Below are positions 1 to 8,275 of a DNA stretch of 64,000 bases, one piece after another. The DNA lies in assembly GCA_964588695.1 (NCBI GenBank), contig CAZPQK010000001.1, positions 124,001 through 188,000 on the forward strand, in the 5' to 3' direction. The stretch's first letter is position 1; each line of letters begins with the position of its first letter. The notes beneath the pieces were generated by a model, which was not told the origin of the DNA, did no database searches, and saw nothing but the letters and a program-made list of their open reading frames with translations. The position numbers were made by a program, and so were the translations under genes. The stretch is from CAZPQK01 sp964588695. GTDB taxonomy: Bacteria > Krumholzibacteriota > Krumholzibacteriia > WVZY01 > JAKEHA01.

Positions 1-670
1 CCAGGCACACTTCTTCGCTGTGCGCGGGAATACCCTTCAATCCAAGCTTGGTGCTCCACGTTCCCTCGTGCATCACACCGTCACCGCTGGCCGACATGTC
101 CTCGCAGTGTTCAATCAACGGTACATCGGCGTAAGCCGCGTACTCCAGCACGCGCCGCACCATTCCCGCGGTCGACACCGGCTCACCATCGTCGCTGACC
201 GCTACCGCACCGGCATCAACCAGTTCCGCGTACTCGGTAAGCTTCTCTCCCTTGCGTCCAACCGTCGCCGCAGCAATGGGATGCACTTTGGCGAAACCAG
301 CTATCTTGGCCTGCTTGATAATGAACTCAACCACGTTGCGCTCGTCGATTGCGGGATCGGTGTTGGGCATGCATGCAACCGTCGTGAACCCGCCTGCCGC
401 CGCAGCTTGCGAACCGGTGGCAATGGTCTCTTTGTACTCGTAACCGGGCTCGCGAAAGTGAACGTGAATGTCGACAAAACCGGGAGACAGGTGCAAGCCT
501 TCGCCGTCGTAAACCGGAACCGCAACGTCGGCCGTGCCCTCTTCGACACCTTCAATAACCCCGTCCTTCACCACAACGGTACCGGGAAACACCTTCTTGG
601 TTTCCGGGTCGACGATCTTAGCGTTTTGGATAGCGAACGAAGTTTCGTTTAAATCGGCTAGCGGCTTCAT
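1..670 (-). CDS. pyrC: dihydroorotase, 3' part outside window
   Basis: Dihydroorotase interconverts N-carbamoyl-L-aspartate and dihydroorotate, the third step of de novo pyrimidine synthesis, in the cytoplasm. Only the first 223 residues are present; the gene continues beyond the left edge. The minus strand from ATG reads DIHVHFREPG, whose His69 and His71 are the expected metal ligands, followed by GGFTTVACMPNT and AVSDDG, all typical of amidohydrolase-type dihydroorotases. The ATG overlaps the pyrB stop in an ATGA, so translation is probably coupled and the gene belongs to the pyrR-pyrB-pyrC operon controlled from the leader upstream of pyrR. A catalytically inactive PyrC-like subunit cannot be excluded because the rest of the active site is not visible, but both N-terminal histidines are intact. 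Confidence 0.93.
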   Translation of the reverse strand, partial: MKPLADLNETSFAIQNAKIVDPETKKVFPGTVVVKDGVIEGVEEGTADVAVPVYDGEGLHLSPGFVDIHVHFREPGYEYKETIATGSQAAAAGGFTTVACMPNTDPAIDERNVVEFIIKQAKIAGFAKVHPIAAATVGRKGEKLTEYAELVDAGAVAVSDDGEPVSTAGMVRRVLEYAAYADVPLIEHCEDMSASGDGVMHEGTWSTKLGLKGIPAHSEEVCL

Positions 671-1662
671 CCTTCAACCTTTTCTTTGTTGGCTTCTTTG
701 GCCGTTGATTCTTTCTCGTCTTCATCATTGTCTGGCGCGGTGCCGCCGCTTAGCAGATACAGCACCGCCATTCGCACGGCTACACCGTTAGTAACCTGCG
801 TTAGAATTACCGAGCGATCCCCGTCGGCGACGTCCTGCGCGATCTCAACGCCCCGGTTCATAGGACCCGGGTGCATGACGACGCAGTCGGGCCGGGCGCG
901 CTTAAGTACCTCGTTGTTCACTCCAAACTCGCGTGCATACTCGGCCAGACTGGGAAACAAGCTCACCTGCTGACGCTCTAGCTGAATGCGCAAGATGTTT
1001 ACCGCGTCGGCATCTGCCAGGGCTCGCTCGCGATGCGTTTCTACTTTTACGCCCAGCTCTTCGATGTCCGGCGGAATCATCGTGGGCGGACCGCACACTG
1101 TTACGTCGGCGCCCAGTGTGACCAGCCCATAAATATTTGAGCGCGCCACCCGGCTGTGCTTGATATCGCCGATGATGGTCACCTTCTTGCCGTGTAACTC
1201 GCCCCATTTTTCGCGTAGCGTAAAAATATCGAGCAGCCCTTGAGTGGGATGCTCGTGAGTTCCGTCGCCCGCGTTCACCACCGCACCATTGAGAATCTTG
1301 GCCAGGAAGTGTGGCGCTCCCGAAGCGCCGTGGCGAATCACGATCATGTCGATCTTCATCGCCTCCAGGTTCTCTGCGGTATCGCGAAGGGTCTCGCCTT
1401 TCTTAACGCTACTAGTGGAACTGGAGAAGTTGACAGTGTCGGCGCTAAGCCGTTTTTGCGCGAGTTCGAAACTTACGCGGGTGCGAGTGGAGGGTTCAAA
1501 GAAGAGGTTGGCGATGGTCTTACCGCGTAGCGCGGGAACTTTCTTAACCGGGCGTTCCGAGATCTCTTTAAACGACTCCGCCGTGTCCAGAATCAGATGG
1601 ATATCCTCGGCGCTCACTCCCTCCAAACCCAGCAAATGCTTACGGTCTAGCGTCTTCTTCAT
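667..1662 (-). CDS. pyrB: aspartate carbamoyltransferase catalytic subunit
   Basis: Aspartate carbamoyltransferase condenses carbamoyl phosphate and aspartate, the committed step of pyrimidine synthesis. The 331-residue protein has the carbamoyl-phosphate loop STRTRVSFE at about residues 58-66 and the HPGPMNRG motif near residue 270, and its core is of normal length for the family. A charged tail of about 25 residues, rich in Glu and Lys, extends beyond the usual C-terminus. The start overlaps the pyrR stop by four bases and the stop overlaps pyrC by four bases, so the three genes form one translationally coupled operon. No pyrI regulatory subunit is adjacent, which fits control by PyrR attenuation rather than by allosteric regulatory chains. 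The assignment is firm. Confidence 0.96.
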   Translation of the reverse strand: MKKTLDRKHLLGLEGVSAEDIHLILDTAESFKEISERPVKKVPALRGKTIANLFFEPSTRTRVSFELAQKRLSADTVNFSSSTSSVKKGETLRDTAENLEAMKIDMIVIRHGASGAPHFLAKILNGAVVNAGDGTHEHPTQGLLDIFTLREKWGELHGKKVTIIGDIKHSRVARSNIYGLVTLGADVTVCGPPTMIPPDIEELGVKVETHRERALADADAVNILRIQLERQQVSLFPSLAEYAREFGVNNEVLKRARPDCVVMHPGPMNRGVEIAQDVADGDRSVILTQVTNGVAVRMAVLYLLSGGTAPDNDEDEKESTAKEANKEKVEG

Positions 1663-2207
1663 GACTCTTTCTCCACCAGAATAACTTCGTCAACCTCATC
1701 CAACTCCATCAACTTCACTTCCACCATTTCGTTTTCTCGCGTCGGAACGTTCTTGCCCACATAGTCGGCCTTGATGGGAAACTCACGGTGCCCGCGGTCG
1801 ACCAGCACCGCCAACTGAATCCGCTTGGGTCGGCCAAAGTCGATCAGTTCGTCCAGCGCTGCCCGTATGGTTCGCCCGGTATAAAGAACATCATCGACCA
1901 GGATGATTATCTTCGCGTTGATGTCTTCGTTGATCTCGGTTTTGCCAATCTGGGGATGCCGGGAAAGGGTTTGAAAATCGTCGCGATAGAGTGTGATGTC
2001 GAGCACACCCGACGGTACCGACGTTCCTTCGATTTGCTCAATGTAACTGGCGATGCGTTCGGCAAGATAAACGCCGCGGCGACGGATCCCAACGACGACG
2101 ATGTTATCGACGCCCTGGTTACGCTCCACGATCTCATGCGCAATGCGTTTTACCGCGCGCCGGATCTGGTCGCGATCCATTAAGGTTGCCTTAAATTGGA
2201 CGGCCAA
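1659..2207 (-). CDS. pyrR: PyrR, pyrimidine operon attenuator and uracil phosphoribosyltransferase
   Basis: PyrR binds the leader RNA of pyr operons when UMP is high and favours termination; many members also have uracil phosphoribosyltransferase activity. The 182-residue protein has the PRPP-binding signature ILVDDVLYTGRTIRAAL and the N-terminal segment DQIRRAVKRIAHEI typical of PyrR. The start chosen is TTG, with GAGGAG six bases upstream; it restores the usual N-terminal strand (AVQFKATLM) seen in the family. An internal ATG nine residues later is the alternative. It is first in the operon, directly downstream of a matching attenuator-like leader, which supports the regulatory role more strongly than the enzyme activity alone. 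Confidence 0.95.
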   Translation of the reverse strand: MAVQFKATLMDRDQIRRAVKRIAHEIVERNQGVDNIVVVGIRRRGVYLAERIASYIEQIEGTSVPSGVLDITLYRDDFQTLSRHPQIGKTEINEDINAKIIILVDDVLYTGRTIRAALDELIDFGRPKRIQLAVLVDRGHREFPIKADYVGKNVPTRENEMVEVKLMELDEVDEVILVEKES

Positions 2208-2242
2208 GTGAGGCTCCTCGGGGTGAGGCGTCCGGGTCGAGC

Positions 2243-2268
2243 CAAAAAAAAAGCCCGCTGGCGGGGGC
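2243..2268 (-). terminator. intrinsic terminator of the pyr leader (attenuator)
   Basis: On the minus strand a GC-rich hairpin (AGCCC, loop, GGGCT) is followed by an uninterrupted run of nine T. It lies about 35 bases before the pyrR start, inside the transcribed leader, which is where an attenuator terminator sits. The T run is the cleanest part of the evidence; the stem is short but GC-rich. Confidence 0.75.
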
Positions 2269-2278
2269 TAGGCGGGGA

Positions 2279-2331
2279 CATACCGGTGTTGACCGGCTGT
2301 CCAAACCCTTTCCTGGCCTCCCGGACCAAGT
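2279..2331 (-). promoter_or_regulatory. PyrR-binding anti-antiterminator-like leader element
   Basis: The minus-strand leader contains GGTCCGGGAGGCCAGG, close to the known PyrR-binding loop consensus (ARUCCNGNGAGGYU) but one base shorter between UCC and GAGG. A second segment downstream folds as GGACA..CCGGT / ACCGG..TGTCC. Together with the T-run terminator and the pyrR gene that follows, this looks like the classic PyrR attenuation switch. The exact alternative pairings were not computed. Confidence 0.6.
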
Positions 2332-2351
2332 TAAAAGGATTGGTTAGGAGG

Positions 2352-2380
2352 ATACTATCGCGGCCGCCCCACTCTCGCAA
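2352..2380 (-). promoter_or_regulatory. candidate sigma-70-type promoter of the pyr operon
   Basis: On the minus strand TTGCGA is separated by 17 bases from TAGTAT, four of six matches to each consensus box. Transcription would start near 2345, giving a leader of about 140 bases that contains the complete PyrR-type attenuator. Position and spacing make it the best candidate. Confidence 0.5.
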
Positions 2381-2400
2381 CTGCAATTACAACAAAATCA

Positions 2401-2430
2401 TTGACGGCGTTTTTAGGCCATGTCTATTCT
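2401..2430 (+). promoter_or_regulatory. weak candidate promoter of the histidine kinase gene
   Basis: TTGACG is followed after 16-17 bases by a poor -10 (TCTATT or CTATTC) preceded by TG. The -35 box is good but the -10 is weak. It is the best candidate in the divergent region between pyrR and the kinase; a GGGGAGGAG-like ribosome-binding site precedes the ATG at 2499. Confidence 0.3.
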
Positions 2431-2498
2431 GGCCGTGCCACCTTCCAATTGGTGCTGACACAAGCACTTGCAGTCTGAAGGTGCGGGGAGGAGATTAA

Positions 2499-4403
2499 AT
2501 GCCCGACGGCTCAAAGCCGGATACCGCGGGGGTGTCCGGGAGAATACTCGTGCGAAACTCAACCACAAGCGCTGACTCCGGTGCTTCCATTCAACGGCTA
2601 AAGCGCGCCAATGAAAGCCTATTGGCGACGTTTTCGCTTATCCCCGAGGTCATTGAAATCGTGGGCGCGGACGGCACCGTGGCCTACGCGAATGCCGCCA
2701 GCCAAACTCTGCGCGGGCGCAACGTGCAAGGCGCGTCTTATGGCGACTTCATGGGGCTCAACGGCAATGACGTTGTCGCCGAAGCGCTTACCCGCAACAC
2801 GCTTAAATACACGACTGTAGAAACCCAACCCGGCGAACGTCTGGGCGTTACCGCCATCCCGACGCTCCTTTCCGACGGGCAGCCCGCTGCCGTGGTCATT
2901 TCCAAGCTCGCAGAGTCCGAAAAGCAGGTCGCGTTTGCCCGAAACCTGGCAGCGGTCATGGATGCCACCGCCGAAGGCATCATGGCCATCGGCGAGCGCG
3001 GGCAAACCCTGCAGACGAACCGCGCACTGCGCGAATCGCTGGGTTACATCGGCGAAACTCCGACCATCGACAAACTTTTCGCCGAATGGCGCTATCGCTC
3101 TGCCGCCGAATTTGTAACCGAGTTCATGGAAAAAGCGCCAGTCGACGGGCTGGGTTGCGACCTGCTCAAGTCGGACGGATCGGTGTTACCGGTGGCCATG
3201 CGGGTCCGCCGCTGCACCGAGCAGGATGGTTCGCGACGACTGATTATCGCGTTTACCGACCGCAGCGAAGTCGCCGCAGTCGAATCGCAGATGCAAAAAG
3301 CGCTAAAACTGACCGCACTGGGAGAGCGACTTACTCACCTGACGCACGAAGTTAACAATCACTTAAGTGTTTCGACGCACCACACGCGCAAGGTCCTGGA
3401 GAAAACTAACCTCGACCAGGAAGCACGCGATTGGCTTAGCCTAAGCTATGAGCGCCAGTTGCAGGCTGAAGTTGCGATTCGGATGGTAGCGGCGCTCATC
3501 AAGCCAGACGCGCCGGCAGCGGTCAATATAAACGCCTTACTGCGCGCAGTAATCGAAAAGCACCTGTCGTGGGAAATCCAACAGGCCGCGGTGAAGGTGA
3601 CATGGGACCTGGACACTTACATGCCGCTCACCAAAGGCTTTGCTTCGATGTTGGAGCATGCATTTATAAACATTGTTCGCAACGCTATCTGTGCGGTTCG
3701 CGACCAGAACGAGCGTGTTATTCACATTGCGACCGAGGCCACACCGGCCACGATCGAGGTTCGGATTGCCGACAACGGTCCGGGAATCGCGAACCACCTG
3801 CGCGAGAAAATTTTTGAATTAATGTTCACAACCAAGGGAGAAGAAGAAGGCACCGGAGTTGGTCTGCACTTTACTCGCGACGTGATCCTGCGTCATCGCG
3901 GAACAATCACGGCCGAAAACCCCGATGCCGGCGCCCTGTTTAAACTTCGGCTTCCCGTTCGCGAAAGCGATTTTAGCAACGACCCAATTACCGACCCGGT
4001 TCCCGAGCTTACTTCCGCCGACCGCAAGCGAACCGGCAGTATCCTGGTCATCGACGACGACGAAGGTGTTCGCGATGTCATCGCCGAACTACTGTTGGAT
4101 CTCGGGCATGGTGTGACGTTGGTCGAGAGCGCACGCGAAGCGCTAACCATTCTCAAAGACCTGTCCTTTGACGTCATCATTAGCGACATCCACATGCCGG
4201 ACTTTGACGGATATGAACTCTCGCGCAAACTCCAAGAAGAGCAGCCTCGCTCATTCGATCGGTTGGTGTTTATTACCGGCGATGTATTCGCGGCCCACAG
4301 TTTGGGTTTGAGAAGTGAAATGTCGCGACCAATGCTGGAAAAACCGTTCAATCGTGAGCGCGTCCACGCAACTGTCCAGGATGTTCTTGCGCGGCACAGT
4401 TAG
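2499..4403 (+). CDS. PAS-containing hybrid sensor histidine kinase with C-terminal receiver
   Basis: A cytoplasmic-looking hybrid histidine kinase of 634 residues without predicted membrane segments. In order it shows a PAS-like domain (about 38-135), a second PAS-like domain (about 148-260), a dimerisation/phosphoacceptor helix with LTHEVNN (likely His283), an HATPase domain with the N-box around Asn395, DNGPGI near 425-430 and TGVGL near 452, and a receiver domain from about 513 with acidic pocket DDDE, phosphoacceptor Asp563 (SDIHMPD) and Lys615 (EKPF). The HEVNN box resembles HisKA variants of soluble redox- or ligand-sensing kinases. No separate response regulator is adjacent; the next gene encodes a small HEXXH protein. 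It is transcribed divergently from pyrR. The ligand is unknown. Confidence 0.9.
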   Translation: MPDGSKPDTAGVSGRILVRNSTTSADSGASIQRLKRANESLLATFSLIPEVIEIVGADGTVAYANAASQTLRGRNVQGASYGDFMGLNGNDVVAEALTRNTLKYTTVETQPGERLGVTAIPTLLSDGQPAAVVISKLAESEKQVAFARNLAAVMDATAEGIMAIGERGQTLQTNRALRESLGYIGETPTIDKLFAEWRYRSAAEFVTEFMEKAPVDGLGCDLLKSDGSVLPVAMRVRRCTEQDGSRRLIIAFTDRSEVAAVESQMQKALKLTALGERLTHLTHEVNNHLSVSTHHTRKVLEKTNLDQEARDWLSLSYERQLQAEVAIRMVAALIKPDAPAAVNINALLRAVIEKHLSWEIQQAAVKVTWDLDTYMPLTKGFASMLEHAFINIVRNAICAVRDQNERVIHIATEATPATIEVRIADNGPGIANHLREKIFELMFTTKGEEEGTGVGLHFTRDVILRHRGTITAENPDAGALFKLRLPVRESDFSNDPITDPVPELTSADRKRTGSILVIDDDEGVRDVIAELLLDLGHGVTLVESAREALTILKDLSFDVIISDIHMPDFDGYELSRKLQEEQPRSFDRLVFITGDVFAAHSLGLRSEMSRPMLEKPFNRERVHATVQDVLARHS

Positions 4404-4438
4404 CCTCACAGCCATACACGAACTCTAAGCGAATCCGG

Positions 4439-5005
4439 ATGACCCCAAAAGCAGGACAACTTTCGCTGGGTTTCGACCACTCGCCGTCGAATATCACCGT
4501 TACCCGTGTGCTGGAAACCCACCCGCACAAGAATCGCATTCTGACTATGGTGGGTTACACCCGCCGATACTTTCCCGAACTGAACGAGTTACAAATCAAG
4601 GTCGGCCTGACGCGCATCGCCAGCGGTATGGCCGTTCCCGGGGGAACCGAAATCTGGCTGAACCCGGCAGCCATTTCTTACCACACCATCGCACACGAGC
4701 TCATCCACCTGCTGCAACGTCGCGACGGAAAGATTCCGCAGGGCGAACGTAGCTGCGATGTTTTCTCAATGGCGCGCGACAGGACACTCAACGATGTCTC
4801 ACCGAGCTACGTCCGAACGCCGTATACCATCGTCGGAGAAAACGGTCTGGTTACACCGTGGGCCCAACGGATGCTCTACAACGTCGCGACCGAAGCAGTC
4901 GATCGTCGCCGGTCGGGCTTTCGCAGTTACATTGTCTGGTTCGAACAAGAGGTGGCCAGACTGACCCAGGAGCGCCTGGTCAAAGACGGCGTCATCCCGT
5001 TTTAG
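4439..5005 (+). CDS. small HEXXH zinc-metallopeptidase-like protein
   Basis: A 188-residue protein with HELIHLLQ at about residues 82-89, a standard HEXXH zinc motif, inside a helix preceded by a short strand (TEIWLNPAAISYHTIA) as in gluzincin-type peptidases. A further acidic ligand is not obvious, though Cys and Asp residues follow in GERSCDVFSMARD. There is no signal peptide or membrane segment, so it should be cytoplasmic. It begins 35 bases after the hybrid kinase and could be co-transcribed with it. I do not recognise a named family; SprT-like or minigluzincin-type domains are possible comparisons. It might be an effector or regulator of the kinase, but that rests on position only. Confidence 0.75.
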   Translation: MTPKAGQLSLGFDHSPSNITVTRVLETHPHKNRILTMVGYTRRYFPELNELQIKVGLTRIASGMAVPGGTEIWLNPAAISYHTIAHELIHLLQRRDGKIPQGERSCDVFSMARDRTLNDVSPSYVRTPYTIVGENGLVTPWAQRMLYNVATEAVDRRRSGFRSYIVWFEQEVARLTQERLVKDGVIPF

Positions 5006-5030
5006 GACAACTTCCGTGGGCATCCTAGCA

Positions 5031-5708
5031 CTAGGGATTGTTGTGGAGTTGGTCCAGTCTTGCCCGCAGTTCCCTGGCCCACACATCAAAGGCCTCCTCG
5101 GCGTGCCCCCACTTGCGAGCGGCAACAAGCGTTCCGCCAAATCGCTTTCCTTTGCGAGCATCGCGGAATGCGGCGACCCGTTGGCCGGTAATCGCGTCGA
5201 CCATTTCTACTTCAATCGCGGCCCCGCCAAGGTCAATGGTCGGAACCACGAAACCACCGACACCCAAAGCAATACCGGCCGCTTTTCCGCCTAAGTTAAC
5301 CGCCGGACGGGAGGGATTTACGTCCGTAAGCGCTGCCCGTAACCGTAGGGTTGCTCGTTCTGGCGAGTTGGTTAGCTCATACCCGCCGTCGACCAATTGC
5401 TGGCGCACTTTCTCGCGCAATGAAGATGCTAACCGCGCGATGTCGTTGGGCTCTATGGCTTGCGCTGGCGAATCTTCGGCAAAAACAACGACCACCGGTT
5501 CCAGCAGAAAACGGCGGTAACGTCGCAGCACATTGGGCTCGGAGACGTAAACCTCTCCGTCCACCGAGGCATCGACACGGTGCAACCCGCTAAGATCGTC
5601 CAAGAAGCCGGTCGCCCGAACACTTGTTGATCGGGTTGACCCGCATCCCAGCGCCGTCAGCAAACCCAGCAAAACAACAATCATCGAGCTCTTGCGTCGC
5701 GCTCTCAC
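5031..5708 (-). CDS. DUF3313-like lipoprotein
   Basis: A 225-residue predicted lipoprotein: basic N-terminus, hydrophobic stretch and lipobox LTALGC with the acylated Cys at about residue 22. The segment TGFLDDLSGLHRVD followed by a strand with EPVVVV resembles the start of DUF3313 proteins, outer-envelope lipoproteins of unknown function. A glycine-rich segment (GGKAAGIALGVGGF) in the middle may be an amphipathic turn or pore-like loop, and a later strand (EVEMVDAITGQRVAAFRD) is typical of proteins that report on envelope components. It follows ftcD by 33 bases on the same strand but has no obvious functional link to it. The function is unknown. Confidence 0.78.
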   Translation of the reverse strand: MRARRKSSMIVVLLGLLTALGCGSTRSTSVRATGFLDDLSGLHRVDASVDGEVYVSEPNVLRRYRRFLLEPVVVVFAEDSPAQAIEPNDIARLASSLREKVRQQLVDGGYELTNSPERATLRLRAALTDVNPSRPAVNLGGKAAGIALGVGGFVVPTIDLGGAAIEVEMVDAITGQRVAAFRDARKGKRFGGTLVAARKWGHAEEAFDVWARELRARLDQLHNNP

Positions 5709-5741
5709 TGCTCGCTCCCGTGCTTAGTTGGTTCAATCAAG

Positions 5742-7406
5742 TTATAAACGCGTTCTTACGTCTGCGACGACATCGTCGCAACCCGCCTCGATCTCGCCCA
5801 GCAGTTTATTGGCGGTCGCTTTAGTCGATTCGACATAGTCGACATCGTTTATACCGCCGAGATTGATCATCACGTTCAGATACGCGCCGCCCGCGGCCGC
5901 GCGTAACGCTTGGGCGGCGACTCCCGCGTCGCTTAGTGAGTTCACGTTGCCCTTTTCCGATGCTTCGCGCGCCAAAGGCACAACGTCCGCGCATCTGCGC
6001 AACACGCCCAAGGGGACGTCAGTCGCCTGTTTGGTCGCCGCTTGAATCGCTGCGTCGCGTGCCGCAACCTCTGCGTCGGTTTTCTTCGGCAACTGCATGG
6101 CCGCCATGACGCCATCAAATGCCGATGTGTCCGCGTCCACCGCGTGCACAAAGAAGGCTTTTAGCTCCTGCCCGCGTTCGGCCAACTCTTTCATCGCGGG
6201 TGTTACTTTTTTATAACCCTTCTTTCCCACCGTCAGGTTGGCAACCATGGTGGCCAACGCCGCAGCCATGGCGCCCATCAGCGCCGCAACACTCCCACCT
6301 CCCGGAGCAGGGGCGTCGGTCGACGTTAAGTCCACAAACCCCCGCACGGTCATATCGGCTAGCGGTGTGGGTTCGGCCACGCGATATTCGATAATTTTTT
6401 CAGCGGGATCGAATGGCGCGATTTCGCGCAAGCCCAGCGACTGTATGGCCGTCTCGATGATGTCGGCTTCGGGAACTCCCGCCGAACTGCCTGCCTTCTT
6501 AAGATAGTGCGTTCCCGCGGACAACAAAGCGTTCATGGGAATTAACCCGACAAGTTCCGAACCCGTCACCCGAAGCCCGCGCTGCTCCGCCTGCCGAACC
6601 ACTTCATCGAAAGCCACATGCGGTGGCGTGACGTCGTAGTCGGTCAGGTTCATCGAAATCTGCGCACGGTGGTACTCGTCAATAAACCAACCTACCGCTT
6701 TGCAAGCTTTGAGAGTGCCCGGCTCCTTAACGGGATTGCCCTTGGCGTCACGCACAAACTTTCCCTTGTCGGTACGCTTATTTCGGCCGGCCTCACGAAT
6801 CGACATAGCAATGTCGTGCGCTTTCTTTTCGTCGCGGGTGTTGAGATTAATGTTGTACGCAATCAAAAACTTGCGCGCTCCCATTACGGTCGCACCCGCA
6901 CGCGGGTTAAACTTTGCGGCGCCAAAATCGGGCTTCCAATGCGGGTCGGCGAGTTTTGCAGCCAGACCTTCGTATTCCCCGGACCGAATCTGCGCCAGAT
7001 TCTGCCGATCGGGACTGGTGGCCGAGGCCTCATACAAGAACACCGGAATACCGAGTTCTTCGCCAACGCGCTTACCCAACTGGCGCGACAGTTCGACGCA
7101 CTCGTCCATGGTGACGCCGCGCACCGGAATAAACGGACACACGTCGGTCGCGCCCATGCGCGCGTGAGCACCGGTGTGCTTACTCATGTCGATCAACTCG
7201 GCGGCGCGCTTGATGGCGGCGAAGGCCGCGTCAACCGCGCGGTCGTATTCGGCGACAAAGGTGACCACCGTGCGGTTGGTGTCGCGGCCGGGATCGACAT
7301 CCAGCAGATGGGCGCCGTCGCTGGCGCTGATCTCACCCGCAATGGCATCGATGACTGCCTGATCGCGCCCCTCGCTAAAGTTAGGAACGCACTCCACCAA
7401 TCTCAT
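5742..7406 (-). CDS. ftcD: bifunctional glutamate formiminotransferase / formiminotetrahydrofolate cyclodeaminase
   Basis: A fusion enzyme that moves the formimino group from formiminoglutamate to tetrahydrofolate and then releases ammonia to give 5,10-methenyl-THF, feeding histidine-derived carbon into the folate pool. The N-terminal half (about 1-335) has VPNFSEGRD and KHTGAHARMGATD, with the likely catalytic His81; the C-terminal half (about 350-554) starts with the cyclodeaminase signature TDAPAPGGGSVAALMGAMAA. The length of 554 residues matches the full two-domain form known in animals and some bacteria. GAGGAGG lies seven bases before ATG. Its start overlaps the stop of the methyltransferase gene by four bases. 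No hutH, hutU or hutI is in the window, so the histidine-degradation partners must lie elsewhere. Confidence 0.95.
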   Translation of the reverse strand: MRLVECVPNFSEGRDQAVIDAIAGEISASDGAHLLDVDPGRDTNRTVVTFVAEYDRAVDAAFAAIKRAAELIDMSKHTGAHARMGATDVCPFIPVRGVTMDECVELSRQLGKRVGEELGIPVFLYEASATSPDRQNLAQIRSGEYEGLAAKLADPHWKPDFGAAKFNPRAGATVMGARKFLIAYNINLNTRDEKKAHDIAMSIREAGRNKRTDKGKFVRDAKGNPVKEPGTLKACKAVGWFIDEYHRAQISMNLTDYDVTPPHVAFDEVVRQAEQRGLRVTGSELVGLIPMNALLSAGTHYLKKAGSSAGVPEADIIETAIQSLGLREIAPFDPAEKIIEYRVAEPTPLADMTVRGFVDLTSTDAPAPGGGSVAALMGAMAAALATMVANLTVGKKGYKKVTPAMKELAERGQELKAFFVHAVDADTSAFDGVMAAMQLPKKTDAEVAARDAAIQAATKQATDVPLGVLRRCADVVPLAREASEKGNVNSLSDAGVAAQALRAAAGGAYLNVMINLGGINDVDYVESTKATANKLLGEIEAGCDDVVADVRTRL

Positions 7407-8185
7407 ACGGAAACCTCCTCGGTATTTGCTTTACGAAATGTCGCGTACCAGCCGCTAGCCATCCAGGTTGGCACCACACTGCCCATGCGCGCATCGAGCG
7501 CGCCCAGCACCCGATGCTGTCGGAACGCTCGAACGATGGTAAGAATAAAATCGGAGCCTTGGAATGACTCCATGTGTAACCCAGCCGGTTCAAAAACGCG
7601 ACGCAAACTGGATTGGGTAAACCGCTGGCAATGGTCGCGTCCCGTCCCACCCTGATACGGTTCACGACCCGTAAACCGACGAATGAAGTTTGATTTACGG
7701 GCGATGTGGTAGGGCGACACCGCCCGGCTCAACTCCCACGGCCCGTAACCGTTGGGCGTGGTCATGACAAACAGCCCGCCCGGAACCAGATGTTGATAGA
7801 TAATCTCGGCCAGTGCTTCGGGGTCTAGCACGTGTTCGAACACCTCAGACGCGATCACAACGTCAAACGGATCGGTTTCCGAAAACGCGAACGCGTCCTC
7901 GACGGTCGCCTTGACGTCACGCAAGTCGCGCGCGGCGACTTCGGCCAGCAGCGCATCGACGTCGCCTTGATCCACATCCAGCGCCCGGATCGAACACCCC
8001 GCGGTCGCGATTGGAATTGTGATGCCGCCCACACCGCAACCGATCTCAAGCACGGTCAGTTCTGCCCACGCCTTGCCGGCGCGCATACGTTGCGCTTCCA
8101 AAGCCTCGTAAATGAAGCCCAGCTTTTTGTGGTCGACCGGCGCGGTGTACGCGCTTGCGGCGATAAACTCATCCTTGGTAATCAT
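7403..8185 (-). CDS. class I SAM-dependent methyltransferase
   Basis: A 260-residue Rossmann-fold methyltransferase. Motif I is VLEIGCGVGGITIPIA, an acidic residue ends strand 2 (IRALDVDQGD), motif post-II reads DVVIASEVFEHV, and LVPGGLFVMTTPNG follows. The arrangement is like UbiE/UbiG-type or methyltransferase-11/23 family enzymes acting on small molecules or lipids. The C-terminal part (PYHIARKSNFIRRF) may form a substrate lid. The ATG chosen avoids an upstream TTG that would sit next to the terminator of the preceding gene. It is translationally coupled to ftcD; the substrate cannot be named. Confidence 0.82.
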   Translation of the reverse strand: MITKDEFIAASAYTAPVDHKKLGFIYEALEAQRMRAGKAWAELTVLEIGCGVGGITIPIATAGCSIRALDVDQGDVDALLAEVAARDLRDVKATVEDAFAFSETDPFDVVIASEVFEHVLDPEALAEIIYQHLVPGGLFVMTTPNGYGPWELSRAVSPYHIARKSNFIRRFTGREPYQGGTGRDHCQRFTQSSLRRVFEPAGLHMESFQGSDFILTIVRAFRQHRVLGALDARMGSVVPTWMASGWYATFRKANTEEVSV

Positions 8186-8220
8186 CGTGGGCTCTAGCCT
8201 ACCACCGCTGATTGCGGGTA

Positions 8221-8257
8221 CCAAAGCAAAAGGCGACTCCTGACTGGAGTCGCCTTT
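8221..8257 (-). terminator. intrinsic terminator after the KamA-like gene
   Basis: A perfect 12-base inverted repeat (AAAGGCGACTCC / GGAGTCGCCTTT) with a five-base loop lies 19 bases after the stop codon of the radical SAM gene. On the minus strand it is followed by TTTTGCTTT, as in a rho-independent terminator. It isolates that gene from the methyltransferase-ftcD unit. Confidence 0.85.
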
Positions 8258-8275
8258 AGCAACTATGCGAGTCTG

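Noticed and set aside
20..652. Plus-strand frame of 210 codons overlapping dihydroorotase
   Set aside because: It is the antisense shadow of pyrC; the minus strand shows clear dihydroorotase motifs.
6618..7655. Plus-strand frame of 345 codons across ftcD
   Set aside because: Antisense to ftcD and the methyltransferase, with no motif; a product of GC-rich codons on the other strand.
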